A stretch of 64,000 nt of DNA from Unio delphinus (taxonomy: Eukaryota; Mollusca; Bivalvia; Unionida; Unionidae), in assembly GCA_029339505.1 (NCBI GenBank), contig JAQISU010000246.1:1328001-1392000 (forward strand), given 5' to 3'. Within the stretch, counting starts at the first letter, position 1, and each line of letters opens with the position of its first letter. This document shows, one piece after another, positions 36,651 to 48,734 of the stretch. The notes beneath the pieces were generated by a model. It was not told where the DNA came from and searched no databases. It worked only from the letters and a program-made list of their open reading frames with translations. Both the position numbers and the translations under genes were made by a program.

Positions 36651-37409
36651 GGGGTCGTCCATTTAGTACGTACGCAAAAATAAGACAAAACTTGACCCCT
36701 CTCCCCCCCCCCTTGTATGCGTGCATACCTTTTACACACACCCCTATGCATACGTACATATGAATGAACCCCCACCCCACCCACTCGTATAGAACTTCCA
36801 ATATTTCATCCACGCAGAAATGACACAGGATTAATAATATTCAAATGTTTAATGAAACGGAGTAAAACAGACAGTCCTCAGCTGCTGTATATATATAAAA
36901 GAAATAAGTTGCATGTTATTAAACCTTTAAAAAGTTCGCCAGTGTCTGCTAAAGGTCAGACAAACAAACGCGACTGAACCCAGTCAAACAGGTTACGTAT
37001 AACAGGAATTTCAGCAACAAGCTTGATGCCAGGCTGAATCACAACAGCATTAGCTGCACTATGCTGGCCCGCTGTCTCAATATCCACAGCCTCGCTGACG
37101 TCATCATCCAGGTTTTGATTCAAGTTCTCAGTGTCGGTAGACTCAGTAGTGTGATCGCTTTGGTGTCGTCTTACACTGGCCTGCGACGAGTGATACACGC
37201 CACACACAGGACATGTGTGCTTGATAATTTCAGATTGTGCAAGTGACGGACAATGCAGATCAAATGACGCATTAAAAGGAATTTTGGATCCGAAAGCTAG
37301 CCGCTGTGCAAGTACATTGTCAGTAGACACACATACACCCCATACGCAAGCAAGCGTACGCATTTGGGTTACTCCCCCCTCCATGCGTACGTACTAAATG
37401 GACGACCCC
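36651..37409 (-). mobile_element. PIF/Harbinger-like element with zinc-finger reading frame
   Basis: Perfect inverted repeats of at least 26 bp beginning GGGGTCGTCCATTTAGTACG, flanked by TTA on both sides (36648-36650, 37410-37412). A 3 bp TTA target and a G-rich terminus fit PIF/Harbinger. The 759 bp element is too short for transposase but holds a 142-codon minus-strand frame. Identical repeat arms imply recent movement. Confidence 0.75.
36956..37384 (-). CDS. C2H2 zinc-finger reading frame inside the Harbinger-like element
   Basis: 142 codons, no internal stop. Residues about 58-78 read CPVCGVYHSSQASVRRHQSD plus His, a single C2H2 finger (CxxC, then H, four residues, H). Afterwards comes an acidic linker and a C-terminal NLFDWVQSRLFV. 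A splice acceptor-like tgtacttgcacag near 37314 suggests that the segment from about residue 24 on may once have been a terminal exon of a longer transposon protein. The start codon at 37384 falls next to the terminal repeat. I cannot name the family. Whether it is expressed is unknown. Confidence 0.45.
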   Translation of the reverse strand: MEGGVTQMRTLACVWGVCVSTDNVLAQRLAFGSKIPFNASFDLHCPSLAQSEIIKHTCPVCGVYHSSQASVRRHQSDHTTESTDTENLNQNLDDDVSEAVDIETAGQHSAANAVVIQPGIKLVAEIPVIRNLFDWVQSRLFV

Positions 37410-37412
37410 TTA

Positions 37413-38249
37413 CCAGGTACCCAGTCAATGGGAAACTCTATTAAATGTGCGCAGACCTGAAGATAATCAACATTTTTTTAATTGACATTATCCTATAAAT
37501 ACCTAATGTCATCTAGTCATAAAGTTCTGAAACCCCTCCTTAATCATGTAGCATATTGTTATAGTCCAGTATTCATAAATATGGTCCGACTCCCTTTCCT
37601 TGACCCCACTGTCATATATGGATACTTATTTAGAGACTGAGCTTTGTAAGTAACACTTTGATCATACAATTTGTGAAATCTATTTAAGGTTGCAACTGAA
37701 TATGTGTCAATTGTGCAACACACAGCTCAGTTAAAGAGTTTTCATGTGGGAAAACAGAATATGGGATTAAGGTTAATTATTTACTGGAAGAGGCAGACCT
37801 CTGCTTGGCACTGAAAAAGTACACGTTTGCAGCTCTCTCAAATGGATTGTCAACTTAAAAATAAAGTCAGCGCTGCCTTTACACACACTGGCAGAAAACA
37901 TGTAAATAGGTATCCTATGGCTCATTTTATTATTCTGATTATCAATGGGCTAGTACACAGATACCTGGCATACTTATCCAAAGACCATATTGGAAGGCAT
38001 TTTATCTAGTACATCTCTCTTGGAGATGGGCAAAATGCCTCCAAGTCTTGCCAACCTCTATCTGCTTTTTTATTTTCTTGTAACCCATAACACTTTATAA
38101 GGGTGACATATATAAAAAAAAAAATTCTCATTCAAATAAAATGAGATTGGAGCTATATGTTGTGAACATGTAAATGTATATGATAATAGACATCCTTTTT
38201 AAAAGCTTAGATTGAATAGAACCAAAAGAATGCTACTTCTGATTCCCTT
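37413..38249. other. Intergenic sequence, nothing assignable
   Basis: No coding, RNA or repeat signal recognised apart from short AT runs. Confidence 0.5.
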
Positions 38250-38512
38250 GTTCAGATGATAGCAGTATCACATAGAGTTGTCAGTACATCCATTGTTCAT
38301 ATTATAGCAGTATCACATATAGTTGTCAGTACTTCCATTGTTCTTATGATAGCAGTATCACATAGAGTTGTCAGTACTTCCATTGTTCTGATGATAGTAT
38401 CACATAGAGTTGTCAGTACATCCATTGTTCATATTATAGCAGTATCACATATAGTTGTCAGTACTTCCATTGTTCTGATGATAGCAGTATCACACAGTTG
38501 TCAGTACTTCCC
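38250..38512 (+). repeat. 45 bp minisatellite, six units
   Basis: The unit 'ttcatattatagcagtatca' plus 'catatagttgtcagtacttccattg' is repeated six times. The order of variants (acatccattg then ttcatatt) repeats in units 1-2 and 4-5, so a higher-order unit of about three monomers is visible. One unit has a 3 bp deletion. It yields a spurious open frame (38256-38636). Confidence 0.9.
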
Positions 38513-39940
38513 AAGAAAACATTTAGAGGTGATAGGTCTATTGCCAATTGGAATTAATTCAGAAATTTTCTTTTGCTCAAGACATGTGCAACAATACCAT
38601 ATATTTGTTAACAAATGTTTCTTACTTTGCATTTAATCTACACATCAAAAATTTAATTTACAGAGTTCTTTTTTCTTTGATTTACAACTTTTCCAAACAA
38701 TGGAAACCTATTACATATTTTCAACATAATATTAGCTGTACGGTGTGACGGGTTTTCATTTTAAGGTACATGTTTCTTTAGGTATTTGATCTATATTGCT
38801 TGTTACACTTTTGTATATGATATTTATTAAAGCATTATGGTTTCAGTATTGAAGATGTATTTATCTTGCAAAATACATTCATTGTGAGTAGAAACATTAT
38901 ATTTATTTTCACTTTTGTTCCAAGTTTTGGTTAGGTCTTTCATGATGTGTCTATTTTATGTTCCTAATTTAAAATGCCACTAAACATGAATAAGCCACAC
39001 AAAACAAGGAGTCCTTGCCTTGAAGTGATTTTTATCTCCACTACTTGCAGCAAGGACGTCTGGACTTTGCCCCGTCTGTTGTTCTGTACAGTATGTGCAT
39101 CTGTTTGTCTTTCTATACTGGGAAACATGTTTGCAAAAGGTTATTCAAAATTAGTATTAAATACACAACTGAAATTCAGTAGGCTTATGTGTATTCCTAT
39201 ATAGATTGCTTGCTTAGATTTCATTCCATTTGCAACAATATTTCAGTTTGTACACCTTTTATGAGAATACATTTTTGTGACTTTGATTAGAAAAACTTTT
39301 GTGAGGGTAACTTTGTTAGCATAGTTATAGACTTGTGAGATTGTTAGCATAGGTAAAGAAATAACTTGTGAGATAGACAAATGAAATGTGCTAACCATAT
39401 TTGTATTCTTATGTGGGTGATGTAATTAGATTTTTAGGCCATGCCAAAGAATTTTTCATATTTTTTAAATATTTTTCAAGTTCTTGAAAGCAATTAAGCA
39501 AAAACCCACTTGAATTTGTAATTCGGGATTCATTTGTAGATGATCTGGTTCGATTATTTCAGGCCATTGTACTATTCCTTTTTTTTTAATTAAAAATTCT
39601 TTTTTTAAAAATTAAACCTTTTTTTTATGTGAAAATCTTGTTAACTTGACAAGACAGAATTACCTGTGGTGTGCTGCTTGTTTGTAGGCACATATAGATT
39701 ATGCAAGACATTATCATGCCAATTATAAAACTTTGTCTATATCTTTTTAACTTTTGGGATTTAAACTCTTTAATCGTGGGGAGGGGGATGGGCATCTGTT
39801 ATTGTTACGATGCCATTTAGAGTTTATGCTTATTTCCATAGCATCATTTTCTTTGTCTGCACCAAACATTTGTTACTACTCTCCAGCATACCAGGTTATG
39901 ATGTCATAGCATGATTTAAGGGCAAGTGGAAGAGTTGTCT
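38513..39940. other. Intergenic sequence, nothing assignable
   Basis: AT-rich, several T-runs near 39580-39630, no supported feature. Confidence 0.5.
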
Positions 39941-39943
39941 ATA

Positions 39944-40145
39944 TTAATAACAATAATGAAATAATAATAATGATGACTATGTATAGTGCCTAATCTTTAG
40001 AAGCTCTAAGCATTTTACAACATCTTTAATGATACAACTACAACAATAAAAACACCATGAAATTAGTAAACATAAATGTTCAAAATATTTAAGGTAGGAA
40101 ACATTATTAGGTCATTACATTTGTTCTTGCAGTTGAAAAAGCATA
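39944..40145 (-). mobile_element. 3'-end fragment of the CR1/Jockey-like LINE
   Basis: Matches 52552-52745 nearly throughout: (ATA)n tail, 'agtgcctaatctttagaagctctaagca', 'acaacatctttaatgata', 'atatttaaggtaggaaacattattaggtc', 'tttgttcttgcagt'. Same orientation. Only about 200 bp is present, a severely 5'-truncated insertion. Confidence 0.8.
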
Positions 40146-40320
40146 AAACCCGCCATTGAATCAAAATCTCTGAGGCTTAATTACATACCACCATTCATGG
40201 TGAACAGTAATTATGTCAATCTTAAAAAAGTAACAATTCAAATTTTACAATCAAGAGCTATACTAATAGAGAATGATAAAGTTTAGATATATTGTTTGTT
40301 CATTATCTTTTTCAGCTGTA

Positions 40321-41643
40321 CAGTGGGACCCCGCTATAACCCGGTAGTTGGGAGCCATAGAATCCGACCGGGCTATGAACCGAACCGTGTTATAAGCAAC
40401 CATGTACAATACCAACACATTTTTGGATGGAATTGCAGGGTGGGGGGTGGGGGGTACATAAAGACGGGTGCGAAAATGCATGGCACAATTACCATTTTTA
40501 ATCAATATATATTAAATGAGAAAAACATTTACTGTGGTAACAGAAATTGCAGATTTAATATATTACTTTATTCAGAGAACCATGCATTGGTACATACACG
40601 TGTCTAATTTATATATACCTGTATAATCTATTGCATGAAAAGAGTATCAACACCGTGTTCTCACCAGCAAATCTTGTAACATACACTGAATCCATAATAC
40701 ATATATTTCCATCTAAAATATCCACACAAGGATGTAAAATATTCAATAATTTTGTCACAGATCATTATGTGACTGAATTCAACGAAAAGAAAATGGCAAA
40801 AATTATGTAACGGGTGTACGTAACGAATGATGAATAGTACATGTCCGTAGATTAAATAATGGAAGCTAAAGTGTATTCTTATAATAACTACATGTACATC
40901 TCAGGACCTTTCCGTCTCTGAATTCAGTCATTGTAAATTTCAGCACATTTTCCCACCCAAGCTGCTAGTCAAAGTCCTTTGAACTTGCCGCCCAGCTATT
41001 GCGTCATGTTCTTTTGGTGTACTCTAATACAGCAGGCAGAACTGGCTGATATTTTAACCACTGAATCACTGTTTAGCTCGGCAGTTCACTTTGATGATAA
41101 ACAATGTACTTAAATTGATTGATTTATACATTCTGGTAAGAATCTTTTATCAACCCCCGCATTGGCTATTGCTTAGTTGTGTATGAAATTAAGAGAACAT
41201 ATATCGGAGATTATTAGAGCAACCATTGTATTCAGAATGCATTAAAGACAAACACAAAGCAGACACGATGGCTTCATTACTCAGGAATCAGTAATTATAA
41301 TATTGACACTTATGAGCTGTAATTTTTCAACAATAAACAAAGATCAAAGTTCTCAGTAGGCCCAGCAATTGGTTCGTATTAACGACGTTTATTTTTGCAC
41401 AAAACTAGAAGAAAATTTGATAATACATTTTCTACAGGTTCTTTTTCACACTGTTTAGACGAATATGAGAATGATAATTAAACTCTTGCCTTTTTTTTTT
41501 TATACTTAAATTTTTTAAAAATTTTTTTTAGTCTTTGAGAAAAATACCTGTAATAAATTACCCGAAATTTCGGGAGCCACGCCACGACCGGGTTATATCC
41601 GAATTCGGGTTATAGCGGGGCGGGTTATAGCGGGGTCCCACTG
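40321..41643 (-). mobile_element. pogo/Tigger-like non-autonomous element, copy C
   Basis: Inverted ends CAGTGGGACCCCGCTATAAC (left) and the same reversed at the right, with TA on both sides (40319-40320, 41644-41645). The left end matches the reversed right end of copy B, so orientation is opposite to B. At the right the terminus is doubled: 'gggttatagcggggcgggttatagcggggtcc'. Length 1323 bp, no transposase. Confidence 0.85.
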
Positions 41644-41645
41644 TA

Positions 41646-42599
41646 TATTGTATATGTTATTGCTTTATTAATTTTATATCAAAAGTTTTCTATTTGGTAG
41701 TTTCTGTATGAAATCAGCAAAGGTGGAATAAAATATTTCGTTTGTAAAATTCAACAGTTCTCATCAATAAAATTCAAGATTCAATGGAAATCTTCATGAA
41801 AAAGAAACTCCATCCCACCATAAGTGCAAATGGCTTGGCAATAATAACAATACAAAGAAAAAACATTTATTTATAACGTACAGTTACTTACAAAGTAACT
41901 ATTATTCCCAGTCAACTTAAGAACAAAAAGGTAATGCACAAAGCCTGTTTACTTTTATTTTATATCATGACCAGGTGATTACTGTAATAGATTATAATAC
42001 TGATTATGAAAACTAAAAATTAACAAAATGGCTCGATTTGAAAAAGTAAAAAGATACCCAATCTAAATGGTTGTTCTAAAAACATTTTAACATTTTTGAT
42101 TTTCCAAACCTAGATCCTTATCTGACAGATTTGCAGGTAAGCAATAAGGTTTGTATATTTTTCCACCAGATGGGAATTTATTTTCTTCGTTAGTTTTTCA
42201 GTGTTTTATAATAAAAAAAAATAGGTCAGTGGTATCTAATTTCCATTCTCAATTGACTTTGCCATCAGCATTTTGGAAGCTTACTTTAATAGTCATATGC
42301 TAACCATTGTTTTTTTAAATACTTACTTGTGTGTCTGTTTTGTAAAATGTTGGTTCAAGACATCTGTAGTGGTGTGTTTACTTTTGTCCACTGTTATAAA
42401 AATAGATCACAACAAACATGGAACAGAGTTGATCTGAATACAAAATAAAATTGGCATTGAAAAATAAAAATCGTGAATGATATCTGCTTTGTTTTCACTG
42501 CAGCTACATGCAATTGAAATTTACCCACTCCATCATGGGTTTAAAAAACATTTTGGGTCCAAAAAACTTTACATTAAGCAATAATTTAGTATATTTTGC
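41646..42599. other. Intergenic sequence, nothing assignable
   Basis: AT-rich; no feature supported. Confidence 0.5.
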
Positions 42600-44030
42600 A
42601 GTTTTTAGCTTGCGCGACCACAAGGCCATGTGAGCTTAAAGTATGATCCGGTGTGCTGCTTGTTTCATCTACCACCACCAAGTGCCACTTTTAACCTTTG
42701 ACGAAAAACCACTGGACCAGTTTCAACAAAACTTGGCTGAGTGGCAGAAAGCATCTTGGAGAAAAGACCTTTTAAGTTTACAACTAAAACAGATACATCA
42801 TTAAAAAAAAAACAATGATCAATACTAGCTGAAAAATAAGCATCTTCTCGGGAACTGCTGAATAGGATTTAACTTAATTTGACACAAAGGTTTACTCAAA
42901 AGATGCAGATATTTCATCAAATATAGCCACTGTTATTAAAAACTGAAAAACCTTTAAATTACTTTTACTTTTTTTGAGGATTTGACCACATATGACAGAA
43001 ATAGTTTGGGCATGAAAGCCCTTAAAATTTCAGAAAATGATGCTGATCTGATGAAAATGGTAACTGTTACTAAAATAAAGAAAAACTTTTAAATGACTTT
43101 TTGATAAGAAACGAAAACAATGAACAGAATTTAATTGGATTAAACAGAAACCGTGATGGCATTAAAGACTTAAATATTATCTCTCTATGTTGATTTGTCA
43201 TTCTCAATGACTGCCATTACTAAAAGTAGAAAATTTTAAATAACTTCTAAAACACTCAGCAATAGACCAGCAGGCAGACAAGTGATAATTTTTAAGGCTA
43301 ATTGATAGATTCCCAGCCATGGTGGCCTCTCAAATTTGAACAAAAAAACGCTAATATGATATTGTGTTGTCAAAGTTGCTACTATTGAAAAACCTTTAAA
43401 TATATTCATACTGCTCAATTATAACTGATCAAATTTGACAGGAAATAGCCTTACATGAAAGTATTTGAATTTCTACAAATGATGCTGGTCCCCATGATGC
43501 TACAAACAGAAAAACCTTTATTACTTCTCAAGAAACTTGGATTTAAATTAACTTTAAGTATCTTGGCATGAAAGTTTTTCCAGTTTGCACAAATAATGAT
43601 GTTCCATTATTCAGTATGTCAGTCAAAAACTGAAAAAAGAAAAACCTTTAAATGACTTGATCTTAAAATGTGATTTTCAGTCAGAAAGATTCCTTCATAA
43701 ATGCCTTTCAGACTGGCAATCATACTGATCCACAATCCAGTATTGCCACCATTAATAAATACTAGTATTTTGAATAATCTTTTAATGACTTCTTACAAAA
43801 TCTAAATTGAATTTGACTAACTTTGACACAAAAGATATTTTGTATGAATATTTTTTAGTTTTGTACAATTTTATGACAAGTACATGTCCAAGATAGCTGA
43901 TTTTGCTCAAAGTTGAAAAGCCTTTCAACTTTTTCTTAAAAAGCACATATCTGAATTTTAATCGAATTTGACAGCAAGTGTCCTGGATTAAACACATTTA
44001 CATTTTGTACAAATGCTGCTGATTTGCTGT
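42600..44030 (+). repeat. Degenerate tandem array, family B
   Basis: Begins with a hairpin-like agcttgcgcgaccacaaggcc..catgtgagctt block, then repeated units marked by 'gaaaaacctttaaat' near 42944, 43079, 43229, 43386, 43509, 43639, 43771 and 43914 (spacing about 123-157 bp). Other phrases are 'gaatttaattgaatttgac', 'catgaaagcc' and 'gatgctgatctg'. Similar head-plus-array layouts occur in molluscan non-autonomous Helitron-type (pearl/HINE) elements, but no Helitron end was identified here. Confidence 0.65.
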
Positions 44031-44044
44031 CAAATATGGAGATT

Positions 44045-44215
44045 TATATCATCATCATTCTCTTGACCTAGTGTGGTTGATTAGGCACTGTGCTGCAGAA
44101 AATCTAACCAGTTCCCCCCACTTGTCTCAATCATGTGCCAATGACTGTATCTCCGCACTTTTCCTGGTCCATTCTGTGATGCTGTCAGTCCACCTTTTTC
44201 TGTCTACTTAGAAAC
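44045..44215 (-). pseudogene. LINE reverse-transcriptase C-terminal remnant
   Basis: The minus strand reads RWTDSITEWTRKSAEIQSLA, HD, stop, DKWGELVRFSAAQ. This is the W-x-D-x-I-x-x-W-T ... D-x-x-x-W pattern found at the C-terminus of many APE-type LINE proteins. One stop (TGA, likely from CGA) interrupts it. Nothing upstream is recognisable. Confidence 0.55.
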
Positions 44216-45527
44216 CATCATAATGATTCAACATAATTTTAAGACATTTTGACAGAGCATCCTAGTAATCTCTTTGCCAACTGCTCTTGCACTTGATTTT
44301 TAGATACAGGTCAGCCAGGTTAGTGATTTTAGGCCCATTTGGAAATATTATTTATAAACTGAAAAAGTCTTTCTGAACAAGCACTTTATGAAGTGAAATA
44401 AGATATGCATAAATCCTAAACTTTCAACACTTCTGAAAGGCATCCCTTCACCAAGAATCATAACCATTACACTGAATAATGCCAAGGAAATATATTTGCA
44501 AAATTGACCATAGTTAATGAAACATGAAACAGATCACAGTGCCCTACTAAATAAACATCATGCTGATGAATATCATCTTCAGTTTGAATGATTCGTCAGT
44601 AAACAATGGTTGAGAAATTATGTTAAATCCAACATGAGAACCCCTTTTTGTTGAGCCTACCTTTTCCTTTGCTTGAAAAAAAGTACATATAGGAAAGTTA
44701 AAAACTTGTAAGGATATTCTAGGTTGTACATGCATGCACAGATGGACAAAGGGACTTTCTGTCAAGGAAGACTTCACAAAATGGAACCAAGGTTGTCAAA
44801 GCATGCAATGTAGGTTACAGTGACCTTCTTTCAAATTCATCACATTCTCATCTTCACCAGGTTTCATTACTATGAATAACTGCTGTATGATTAACTTGCC
44901 TACAAAAATTAATAAGTTATTCATGCATGAAATGTAGGTCAAAGTAACCTACTTTCAAAACAATCTTGTCATAGACTTTATTTATCACTAGTACAGTTGC
45001 ACAAACTCTAGTTCCAAACCCTATGCAGCTCAATGGCTTTTGTTGCTGTCTCTTAACTTTACATAGTTTTTGGAAATTCTTTAGCATTTCACATGACAAC
45101 GGCAATCACATCTGCCACGAGGCGTCCAATAAACGTAATTGTGAACTTTCCAGGTTTTATTTACAAGAATCTGAATAGCTTTTTATTCTTCTGTGTTGAT
45201 TTTTAACACTTTTCTGGAAGTTTATTTTTCTTTTTATCTTAAACATGCATCACTTTCTAGACACCATTTTTAAAAACAGTTGCATCATACAGATAATCTG
45301 CATGAACAAATAGGTGCAGTTTAAATCATCTGTGGTGCAGCTGTAAAGTTAGTCTGGTTCCCTGACTAATTTCACTAGTTCTAAAATCAAACCTGGATAA
45401 ATAAATAAAAACATGGATGAACCAATTAATATTTATTTTTCTGTAATTTTTGCTAATATGCTGAATGTTTGTATTTTAAAGGTAATTTTTGTAAGACTTA
45501 TGGAAACACCATAAGAGTTGGTAGGTC

Positions 45528-45561
45528 TGCATTTTTCAGCACATTATAATCTATACATCAT
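45528..45561 (-). mobile_element. SINE family 1, short 3' fragment (copy d)
   Basis: The stretch 'tgcatttttcagcacattataatctatacatca' is the reverse complement of the 3' body of family 1 (tgtatag..tgtgctgaaaaatggca). Only 34 bp. Confidence 0.55.
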
Positions 45562-46149
45562 GCAACAAGCTCATTTGGTAGTAGTATTGAGACAGACGTA
45601 CCCTTTGTTTCAGAATTCCCTTTGAGCAGTGGATTTTGAAAAATGGGTCACCAAAATGTTAGTAGTTAAGAGTAAAAAGAGTGTTCCAGTAGTGGGGGGG
45701 GGGTTAAATTTTCCCACAATCCCAGCCAATCAGGAAAGAGAAAAAGAGAATACCGTGTAAGATAAAGAATTTCATCAGGTGTTTTGAACCAATCAAAATC
45801 ATATACATGATATTTAACATGTCATGTCAAATCAAATATGAAACTCAACATAGTACATGTAAAGAGTGCCAACTGTGATTAAACAAGTATATCTCGTGAT
45901 CATATACAGTTCTGACATTGTTAATATTATCATCTAAACAACTTGATTCTGATCAGAATTCACTTATAAAATCCTTCAGAAAAGTTTAAACACTAGTACG
46001 ATCCAGTTTCTGGTGAGTGCCGTGATGGACAATAATGATACCTACATTACCTTCCAACCTCCGACTGAACTGCTGAGAGCAGCAAAGACTGCATTTAAGT
46101 CAATATTTTTCCATCCAGTGGATTATTAAGACAGAACTTGGTGTATGTT

Positions 46150-46385
46150 TTTATTTCATGGGAGTATGGTTGTGATTATGCGAGTGTTTGCACATGTGTC
46201 TCAAGTCTCGAGAGACCACGTGGATAGCGCCCTTGGGGTATTGTCTGTCTCCAGGGTGTTGGCATCGTCTGTTGTGTGACTGGGCAGGCATATACACGAG
46301 CGAGTCCCTCTTGCAGTTGGTGCAGACATACTGGAAAGCCACATTCTTCTTTCTCTCACATTTCTATGCCGCCAACTGGCCTCTC
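46150..46385 (-). pseudogene. LINE 3'-end remnant encoding the C-terminal Cys/His finger
   Basis: On the minus strand, after an upstream stop, the frame reads KCERKKNVAFQYVCTNCKRD and continues to QSHNRRCQ. The CxxC..H....C arrangement and basic approach are those of the finger ending the LINE at 23124 (CSRCNRDC..HSQRC). The following 35 codons stay open to the stop at 46151. Probably a 5'-truncated copy of a related LINE; the sequence is not close enough to be the same subfamily. Confidence 0.5.
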
Positions 46386-47140
46386 ATTGCATCAGCGACT
46401 GGTGATATTTCACAATACCAAATCTACAAACTATTTTCTTCTTTGTTATTGTATTAAATGCTTTGAACAGGACAAATTATTTTGTTTTATTCACATTTTT
46501 GAATTTTCAATTTTTCTGTAGGCTTATATGAAAAGTTGGCTTAATTGGACAATGATGCATTTTGTGTCGAGCACACTGACCCCTAATCATTTTGGATCTC
46601 ACAAGACAGAACACACTTTTGAGTCAAAAGAAAATACCAACACTGTTATCTGTGTGGTCAACATGGATTCCTAAGGCTGTCCCTAATCCCTCTGGGGACC
46701 TTCCCCTGGAGTTATTACTTGGAAACCACTTAAGAGCCCAAACTATTAAAACTGATGGCTTTGTGGCTTAGACATACTTAATACCAGAAGGTTGCAGGTT
46801 TGATTTTCACAATCTGATGATGCATGATGATCAAGCATTCTGCAGATATATCCACAAACTTCATGTTGTCATGTTCACACGTCAATACTGGTAAAACCAA
46901 ATGACAAAACCTTTGATTTTAAAATCAGTGTCAGAATTCTATAACAGTATTCACTGAAAAAAAACTATATACAAAGACTGATTCAAATTTGTGCATATAT
47001 CGCATGTTCAAAGCTTCATGAAGTACATACATGTCAGAAGTGACATCTGACTTGACGTATGGTAAATTAGGCATGGTCTTCAAAAAAGGTTCACAAATGT
47101 GCCAATACTTTAGGTTTGAACAGCACCATTTGTATTTATA

Positions 47141-48719
47141 GAGTGGAACCCCGCTATAACGCGCCCTGCAATAACACAAATTTGGATATAACGTGGTCGC
47201 AGCATGGCTCCTGAAATTTCATATATTTATTTGCACATGATTTTTTTCTCTTCTTCAAAGTAAGTGAAATAGTATATTAAAAAGCTATTATCATATTAGG
47301 GAAGGGATCGCATATGAATTCGAATAAAATACGATCGTGGCATGGCTCCTGAAATTTTAAATATATGTACGTGTATTTTTCTCGTACTGGAATATTTTTT
47401 TAATTTTAAGTACGTGAAATAGTGTGTAAAACATTTATTATCATTTTGGAGAAGAGTTCATGTATGAATTTTAATATAATACGATCGTGGCATAGCTTCT
47501 TAAATTTAACAATTTCACCAGGTACTTGAAGTGTTACGCCAAAATAAATATGACGTGTTCTTTGGTTGTCTTCAATTATATATGTATACAATCATTGCTC
47601 AAACAATAGACGTGTGTTTCTTCTTTAACTACAGACAGAACCAAGCAGCAGACAATGCGGTGGTTGATAAAAACTTCTCACTGTTTAATAAACATCAAAA
47701 AACGAGTAAATAATGTCCGCTTTACTAGCTGGAAATTGAGAGGGTGTAAAATTCTACATGTGTTCAGCTTAAAAACTATTATAAAAGTGACTTGTGACCA
47801 TTGCAGACCTACTGCTCTTAGTTCTTGGGTTTTACATGTGTATAGGGTTCGTTATTAATTTCCCTTTTTATTTTTAAATATATTTTACTGTTACGGAAAA
47901 GCAAGTTCATAAACGGAAGTCATTCATTGCACTTTGCGCAAAAAGTTTATTATGATTATGGGGAAGAGATCATGCATGAATTATAATACAGCATATAATA
48001 TGATCAAGAACAAGAAATAGCTCTGCTCATAAAACGCGGCTTCTGAATGTATTAATTTCACCAGGTTCTTGAATTGTTATGCCTAAATAAACATTATCGG
48101 AAATATTATTTATTATTGATCCAAGAGTAAAGACGTGTTCTTTAACTGCATGCACAACAAATAGTTTAAAATGTTTGCAATGGAATTACAGGTATTATGG
48201 GTTAGCTGCATGCCACGACAGTACTACATCAGATGGTAAGTAAACGGTGTTAATACTCTGTTTATGCTATATATTGGCCATTGAATTTAGACACAACAAA
48301 TCTTGGACATAATTATTGAATATTTTAAATTTGCAATTTTCCAAAGGAATTACATGCATTATGAATGAACTGCAGCCATGACGGCATGATATTAAACGAT
48401 GCTGATGATACCCTATTCATTATATAATGTCAGTCTGGGTATTATTGATCAAAGTGTATTTTTGGGAAGAAAAAAAAAACAATAAAAATTAATAAAACTA
48501 TTAACACAAAGTAATAACCTATAAATATATTAACCATCCATTATTCTGAATAAGTCTTATTGCTACATTCCATTTAATATTCGGTCGAAAATACTCTGAA
48601 TTTTTGCATTAGACATAGTACACATATATGCCATTGTGGTGTTTGCTGAAAATAATTAAAATACTATAAAACCCGCATTAACGCGACCTCAATTATTGCG
48701 GCAAAGCGGGGTTCCACTA
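47141..48719 (+). mobile_element. pogo/Tigger-like non-autonomous element, copy D
   Basis: Ends gagtggaaccccgctataac and, reversed, tagtggaaccccgctttgcc, each with one changed base relative to CAGTGG, and TA on both sides (47139-47140, 48720-48721). The left 400 bp shows three clear iterations of 'gaattcgaataaaatacgat', 'cgtggcatggctcctgaaattt', 'gtgaaatagtgtgtaaaaca'. Same orientation as copy B. Confidence 0.8.
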
Positions 48720-48734
48720 TACATACATGTCCTT

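Noticed and set aside
38256..38636. 126-codon frame rich in VVSTSIV repeats
   Set aside because: Produced by the 45 bp tandem repeat, whose period is divisible by three.
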